Assembly (NCBI GenBank): GCA_022376515.1 | Contig: WTXI01000039.1 | Coordinates: 124,001-188,000, forward strand | Source of the DNA: Lactifluus volemus | Taxonomy: Eukaryota > Basidiomycota > Agaricomycetes > Russulales > Russulaceae | Reading direction: 5' to 3' | DNA length: 64,000 nucleotides | Shown here: positions 58,449-64,000 of the stretch, one piece after another | Position numbering within the stretch: the stretch's first letter is position 1 | Layout: each line of letters starts with the position of its first letter | Program-made: the position numbers and the translations under genes | The notes under the pieces: model-generated | Told to the model about the DNA's origin: nothing | Seen by the model: only the letters and a program-made list of their open reading frames with translations | Databases searched by the model: none

Positions 58449-60165
58449 GGGGGAAACTCGAGCAACACATGAATGAGAGACCGCTGACTGCAGGACTTGA
58501 GTGCTAGGTCATGACAGTGACGCCCAGACCTGTCACCATGCTACGCGTGGGTTGACACTTCCGAGATGGGCGGCGCGACATCCAATTGAATCATGGCATT
58601 AGGAGTTGCAAACGCGGCTGAGGAACGAGCTATTACTATATTGGACTGGTCCATTGTCAGGCTGGGTAAACCCGGCCGGTGAACCGGTGAAGGCCCGAAA
58701 CGGGGGCTGACATAAGCCCCCCAAACATTTCCCCTGCACCCGTGAGGCTCGCACGGAACGTGACACAGACCGCTACGAAGATGACTGTAAGTATCTACTG
58801 TACTTGACCGCCCCCCGCCTCACTTCCGAATCCCGATCGTCTTTCGACCGCACTCCCCGACAGGCAACTTCACTGGAAAAGTGGTGAGTCCAGAATCTCT
58901 TTCAGAGCTCGCCTTATCTCGCCTTCAATTCTACCTTGGCCATGGTGGATGGACTGTGGTAATCGCACGAGGAACGGCAGGATAGACCCATATATTCACC
59001 GATGTAATGCTCATCGACCTTCGCATCAATACCTACTGTAGTGGTATTGGCGGAGGAGCCAGGGCATATTCGTGATAGATATAATGATGAGTGCGGGAAC
59101 CACTCTCAATATATCTTGAAGCTCATCTAATACAGACTGAACATTGCATTTTCCACCCCTCACCATGAACAGAGGATGTGCTGCCTTAAGAAAGTAAGCA
59201 GGTAGCACAAGAACTATGCGATGCATTGCCACAGGCCCGCAGGGGCAATACCAAAGGTGAGTCTTCTAAAATAAGCAATTTAAGTGGCGCTGCGCAGAGT
59301 AATTTCAGGTGACTGGAGTGATGCCGGCACGAGCAAACGCACGGTCGAGCTCACTGTGGTGACTGACGCCGTCACTCATACAACGATCCCACGCACCAAG
59401 TGTCCGTAGCGTGGGATCCAGTGATGTCTATTTGACTGCCGAGACTGCCCACTGAACTCGACACCATACGTGGATTCAGCTCGTTGGACTACCAACGACT
59501 GAGTGATACACAATAAATCTTAGTGTCAAGCTGGCTTCCAGGAGATACAAGGCCCCGCCCGCAACCTGCACTAATGCCTCGTTCATGGGCATGTTACCAG
59601 TAAGTGGTATTGGTTTCGACGCCTTACCAATTGAAGCTGGTACAGACATTTGTAGATAGAGATCCCTTTAAACTTCCACAAGCAGGTCGTGGCACCGTAC
59701 CATTTGGATCCGCATTTCTGTAGCTTGTAATTGTGCTGTACTAAGGGTGAATGTAGATGCGGTCCTTGCGGACGCTGTCTGATATATCCGTGCGGAACAT
59801 GCAGTATGGGGTGGGAGGACTCCGAGGCGTTGAATCAGCATAGAAATCGAAGTGGCTATCTAGTATAGCATGAATGCGGTCTATACCTGACTGACATGTC
59901 ACTGCACGCAGTGAAGGAGACGTGAGGAATCGGAGGATGCATAGGGATGAGCTAAGATCACGCACCACTGGGCTACCATGTGTGACAACAATCCGGCAGG
60001 GAGAGGTCGAGCCAACATAAGGGCATCGAAGTGATGTGGTATCATTGGCACTGATGAGGTCCTGGTAATCCTTCACGTCAAACGCCGTTATGCCGGATGT
60101 GCGTGGAGGGTAAACCAGAGGAGGTCTATCGACAACGGAGGAATCCCAGCTTGAGCTAATCGATG

Positions 60166-60425
60166 GAAGGTCTGCATGTATGTCGATGTTGATAGCATTG
60201 AGGGGGAAGGTGATATAGCTATCTCCCTGGGAGGGAAATTTTCACTTTGCACTGCGACAACGCAAGTTATGGAAGGAAATACACACATGAGTATACCTAC
60301 ATGAACAAACACAAAGGCCACCAAATCTAATTTTGAGAGACGCAAAGCCGTGTCAGGTGCGGAGACAACGAGGGTGAGGTGGACACTTGTCAGAGAAGGG
60401 ATGGTAGTGATGAGTGGGACCTGTG
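60166..60425. repeat. Direct repeat, copy 1
   Basis: Shares ordered blocks with 61785-62010 on the same strand: ATGTCGAT, GATAGCATTGA, AAGGTGATATAGCTAT, ACTGCGACAA, GTCAGGTGCGGAGAC, GACACTTGTCAGAGAA and TGATGAGTGGG, with substitutions and indels between. Read on the - strand, both copies encode a similar hydrophobic stretch. Confidence 0.8.
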
Positions 60426-61784
60426 ACTGAGAAGAGTAGATGGGTGAAAAAGAAAGAGACATTATCCAGCAGTGGTATAGAAAGAATTAAAGGTCCGAGA
60501 GTGATAACGAATGAGAACAAGCGGGGACAAGGTAAAAAAGTGAGAAGTCGCACGGAACGAGAAGGGGGTAACAGAAACAGGGCAATTCAATGCCCATACA
60601 ACTGGATTTGACACAGCTATATACCTGTCCATAGTAGCTACTCATCTAGCTACTAATTACTGTAATATAGTGCGAAATGAGTGAAAACAAGTCCAAAAGT
60701 CAGGAGGTGTCATGAGTGGCACACTCAGTCCTCGGGTGAGGATGCGCCCTCTTGAAACATGCAAGGGGCCCTTTGGAAATATAGTAGAGCTAATAAAAAT
60801 ATAGTAAGTCATTTCGAAGCAGGAAGGGTATAGTAAAATGGTCTGGACGTCCACCCCCAACGGGGAGCAGACGCAATCCACCCCAGGTCACCTCAGGCTG
60901 CCAGCTGTGATGGTATCGCCTTCCTCAGGCTCCTCTGGCCTCCCGCGGCCATATCTCCCTCGCCCTCCAACTTCTCTCCAATCGGAGCTGCAAACCAACA
61001 AGTGGCAGCTGGCAGGGGGCTAATGAACGAGGTTAGGTTAGGAAGGCCCCGAGAAGGAACTCTACGGCCCGGATGGGTTTAAAAAGTTTTCCTTAACTTG
61101 TTCGCCTACTGTATCTGACACATCGAACAGGCACGGATAGAAGAACCATGCAGAATACAGTACAGTATGAGGTCAACTGCTTCTCGGGTACTTATACGGT
61201 ACTGTACGTCTAGGCGGGCAGCTCGGATCTTTCTATTTGTCTGCAGATTAGCAATCACCCCGGGCCTCTTTCTCCTGCTGCAGGCAATCCCTTTGCACAT
61301 AGATGGCGGTATGTATGTGTGAATGTGACCACTGGCATTGCCCCTTATCGATCTTTCACGCATGTTTTACCACATGTAGTATAATTTCTGTAATTTTCGG
61401 GTCCAGCCTGTCGGTCGGCGTAGTAGCTAGCACTAGAGAATTTTATTAAGGCTACAGTCTACCAGGCACTTCAGAGTGACATGGCACGTGGTATCTTGTA
61501 TACCATGTTGATGTGGGTAGGGGCTTCCGTATCGTCTCGTGCCACTGGTGCGTCACGGTGATAAGTCAGAAATATGGGGGGCTTATGTCCACCTCTCGTC
61601 GGGCCTACACTCTATCGTTTAACGAAGCCTTGCATGCAATTATTTATCGTCCAACAATGAGAATGTTGCATGCACGCACAAAACCATATACGTACTACAC
61701 GGGTAGGCGATTGCTCCTATAATGTGAAGCATGTGAAGAGCGGAGGTGTGTCCCTTGGAGTAAGCGTTGCGAATAGTCCGCGGC

Positions 61785-62010
61785 CCTCTGCATGAATGTC
61801 GATATCGATAGCATTGATGAGGGAGAAGGTGATATAGCTATGGTACCTTGGACTGCGACAATGCAGGTTGTGGAAGGAAACGCACATATGAGCAAAAACA
61901 AAGGTCGCCAAATCCAATTTTGACAGGCGCAAAGCCGCGTCAGGTGCGGAGACGACGAGGACGAGGCAGACACTTGTCAGAGAAAGTGCGGCAGTGATGA
62001 GTGGGGTCAG
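61785..62010. repeat. Direct repeat, copy 2
   Basis: Partner of 60166-60425. A second pair of short repeats, CTAGAGAATTTTATTAA, lies at about 61434 and 62321. The spacings differ between the two pairs, so this is not one simple tandem duplication. Confidence 0.78.
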
Positions 62011-62682
62011 TGTACTGAGGATGAATGCCGAAGGAGACGTTATGCAGGAGAGTGGCAGGAGAGTAAGGGGGGCCGATCCCATGGGGAAGAATGGGATGTC
62101 CGATGGGACCGCATACGACCGGCCCGCCGCGGGCCTAGGAGGCGTTCCTGAGTCCCCATGCGTGGCAAATTTCCCTCTTCAAAGACCTGAACCTGTTGTG
62201 GCAGTGGGAAACTGGCCCTGGATTGCCTTGTCGAGAATTAAACGCCCATCCCCTGTCGTACTGTCCCTTGTGTCGTATAGATCTCCCCATGGCTCATCAA
62301 ATTCAGTAGCCCTAGCGCTAGAGAATTTTATTAAAGCTGGTAGGCGGGAAACTTACAGTCCCCCCCCGCTAGTACCCTCCTGCGAAGCCAGCATAGCTTC
62401 CAAGCACACGTACATGGCCTATTCTCAGATACGACAAGCCAATGGGCCCTTGGAAGACGAGCTTGCTCCGAGTCCTCATCGTTCCATTCCGCGCACTGGC
62501 ACTCTCCATGATCACGTACAGGAGAGTCTTAGGGTCAGTGTCCATCAATCACATCTTGACACACCACTCAATTGCAAGTGCCATGTCTCTGTGCGCCATT
62601 TATATTTCAGTATGCGGTGATCAATAACCAATTTGAAGGCCCGTTAGCGAATATACCTTCCCCAGTCGTTGAGATCGTTGCT

Positions 62683-63348
62683 ATGCAGGGATACCCACAA
62701 GACCCGCTCTATATTGACGAAGCGCACTATGACATGTCAGTGCCAGTGGGATACTACTATCACCATCCACAACCAGGTGTGAGTAAGATTGATTTCTAGC
62801 TTCCTTTTCACTGATGACCCACCCTGGCCTTCTTCCACAGGATCCTACGGTCTCATACGTGTATAATGATGCAGGAGTTGCTCGAGATATCCCGGTGCAG
62901 CAGCAAGCCATTCAAGTTCAAGTTTCCCCCGTACGTTCCACCTTTGTTTTTTTTTTACCTATATGCTCACAGCGTCCCCTGCTTCAGGAAATTCAAGGAA
63001 ACAACGACTTTGGTTCTGTTCCCCAGCATTTAGCACCAGGTCCCCCCCGAGCTGAATTTTCGGATCTTTGGACTCACCATGCCCCCGTCCGTGACTATCC
63101 ACAGGTACCAATAGATTCAGCAGATAATCTCGGACGCTTTGCTCGCGGCTAATGGACCACCCTGATTCGCAGGTGGTGCAGGTCGATCGCGTGGTTCGCA
63201 TGGAGCCGGGTCACGCTCGTCGATTCAAGGTAGTGATTACTCTCGAAATGCCTGATGTTTTCTGAGCCTTCTGTTCTCATCGTAACTTCACTACATTTGT
63301 ACAATTGTACGTTACCAGAATGGTGTGCATGTCGTAGTGATGGTGTAG
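62683..63348 (+). CDS. Spliced gene of unknown function, 5' end uncertain
   Basis: Five exons join cleanly: up to 62778, 62841-62930, 62988-63104, 63173-63229 and 63319-63348. The product includes MQGYPQDPLYIDEAHYDMSV, a Tyr/His-rich YYYHHPQPG, SYVYNDAGVARDIPVQQQAI, WTHHAPVRDYPQ and VVQVDRVVRMEPGHARRFK, ending NGVHVVVMV. The frame is also open upstream of 62683 to a possible acceptor at 62610 (TATATTTCAG), giving YAVINNQFEGPLANIPSPVV, so earlier exons probably exist and the real start is further 5'. No known domain is recognised. Pro/Gln/Tyr-rich, low-complexity content would suit a regulatory protein, but this is only a guess. Confidence 0.6.
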
Positions 63349-64000
63349 GTATCTCCGTCCAGTATGTAAGTCTCGTCTTCTCTTGTGAGGGTCCTTTCCC
63401 TCTTCGTTCCGAAATGTTGTTTTGATATGAGCCTGCACTTTGTGTCGAATGATGCCACTATAGGATAGTCTACTCGAGTAAAGGTTTGTTTGGAAGAGAA
63501 GATTATATTGAAGGCTGCGTGCAGAAGACTGAGGAGGAAATCAAAAATCTGTTCACGTCAAGTAATAGTCGCATTCCGCGTCTTCTCTCTCTATTTCTTC
63601 AAGTTTACTTAGTATTGATTGAATGTTGCCCCCGTCATAACACCTTGTTTTCGGAGGGTTTATCGACATGTCGACTATAAACCACAACCGAGCAACTAAG
63701 TCATACCGTATGAATTGGGGCACGCTCGGAGTCTGCAGAGAACCAGTGTACTCAGAGTGAAGGGAGACTTACTTGGTGAAACGAACCTGTACTGCGCTGA
63801 AGGATATCGATAACTCGAAAAGTGGCCGGGGCGGTCACGCCGCGGTCTTTCTTTCTCGATCACACTTGTGGCTAGATGCCAGATTTCCACGAGATTGGAA
63901 ACAACGTTAAACGTATATGAATCTACAATAAACTACTGGCTCCCCAAGACATACGGTATAATAGACGGAGAGAATAAGTCGAACGTGTCCAGGCTTGCTT
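63349..64000. other. 3' end of window, no gene recognised
   Basis: Short frames at 63486-63680 (+) and 63696-63890 (-) have no recognisable content or splice pattern. The first part is the probable 3' UTR of the preceding gene. Confidence 0.45.

Larger units (their letters stand above)
58449..62600. other. Gene-poor region, mostly unresolved
   Basis: Short frames only. A possible mini-exon starts at ATGACT (58780) before a GTAAGT donor, with an acceptor near 58861, but no continuation could be built. On the - strand, hydrophobic fragments at 60088-60462 and 61717-62082 (SAPDTALRLSKLDLVAFVFV and a similar copy) resemble pieces of a membrane protein. No complete gene model could be made. This may be decayed coding DNA. 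Confidence 0.4.

Noticed and set aside
58780..58890. Possible start of a small gene (ATGACT, GTAAGT donor, acceptor near 58861)
   Set aside because: No continuing exon could be found that keeps a frame, and the product is not recognisable.
1..64000. CRISPR arrays, bacterial operons, riboswitches, rRNA or standard tRNA genes
   Set aside because: The window is eukaryotic, intron-containing DNA; no such structures were seen apart from a tRNA-like box in the beta1 retroposon.

Overview
The window is nuclear DNA of a filamentous basidiomycete. The signs are many short GT-AG introns of about 45-65 bp, C2-NACHT-WD40 receptors, a Plavaka-type DNA transposon, and a C-terminally membrane-anchored aspartic protease. 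The style is closest to Agaricomycetes such as Rhizoctonia/Ceratobasidium; that placement is an inference from memory of such proteins, not a search.

Layout. (1) 0.4-9.2 kb: housekeeping and secreted-enzyme genes on the + strand: mitochondrial complex I 51 kDa subunit (387-2201), a secreted agmatinase-like ureohydrolase (4346-6014) and a membrane-anchored pepsin-like protease (about 6252-9155). All three families are clear, but their reading frames are broken by single missing bases. (2) 9.2-56.2 kb: an accessory array of six STAND/NLR-type genes, all on the + strand and strictly alternating between two subfamilies, alpha and beta: alpha1 (10241), beta1 (18260), alpha2 (22053), beta2 (30051), alpha3 (42906), beta3 (50763). 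It is a triplicated two-gene cassette. Copies of the protease tail and its downstream DNA sit in front of alpha2 and alpha3. Alpha2 and alpha3 look complete, alpha1 has one late frameshift, beta1 and beta2 are wrecked, and beta3 is complete except for a stop codon between NACHT and WD40. (3) Inside the array sit a 7.7 kb Plavaka-like element (32266-39982) with an intact 922-residue transposase and a divergent companion gene, plus two retroposon insertions with poly(A) tails and target-site duplications (in beta1, and in the alpha3 promoter). (4) 56.6-58.4 kb: an F-box-like gene on the - strand. (5) 58.5-64 kb: mostly unresolved sequence with a direct repeat, and one spliced unknown gene (62683-63348).

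The genes as a group. The array looks like a fungal immune or heterokaryon-incompatibility type receptor cluster. Each receptor runs C2 domain, helical region, NACHT switch, 14 WD40 repeats (enough for two seven-bladed propellers), then a conserved tail. Repeat frameworks are nearly identical, while a few positions per repeat differ between paralogs, as expected for recognition surfaces. This is the most interesting system in the window: a paired-subfamily NLR cassette caught during expansion, decay and transposon invasion.
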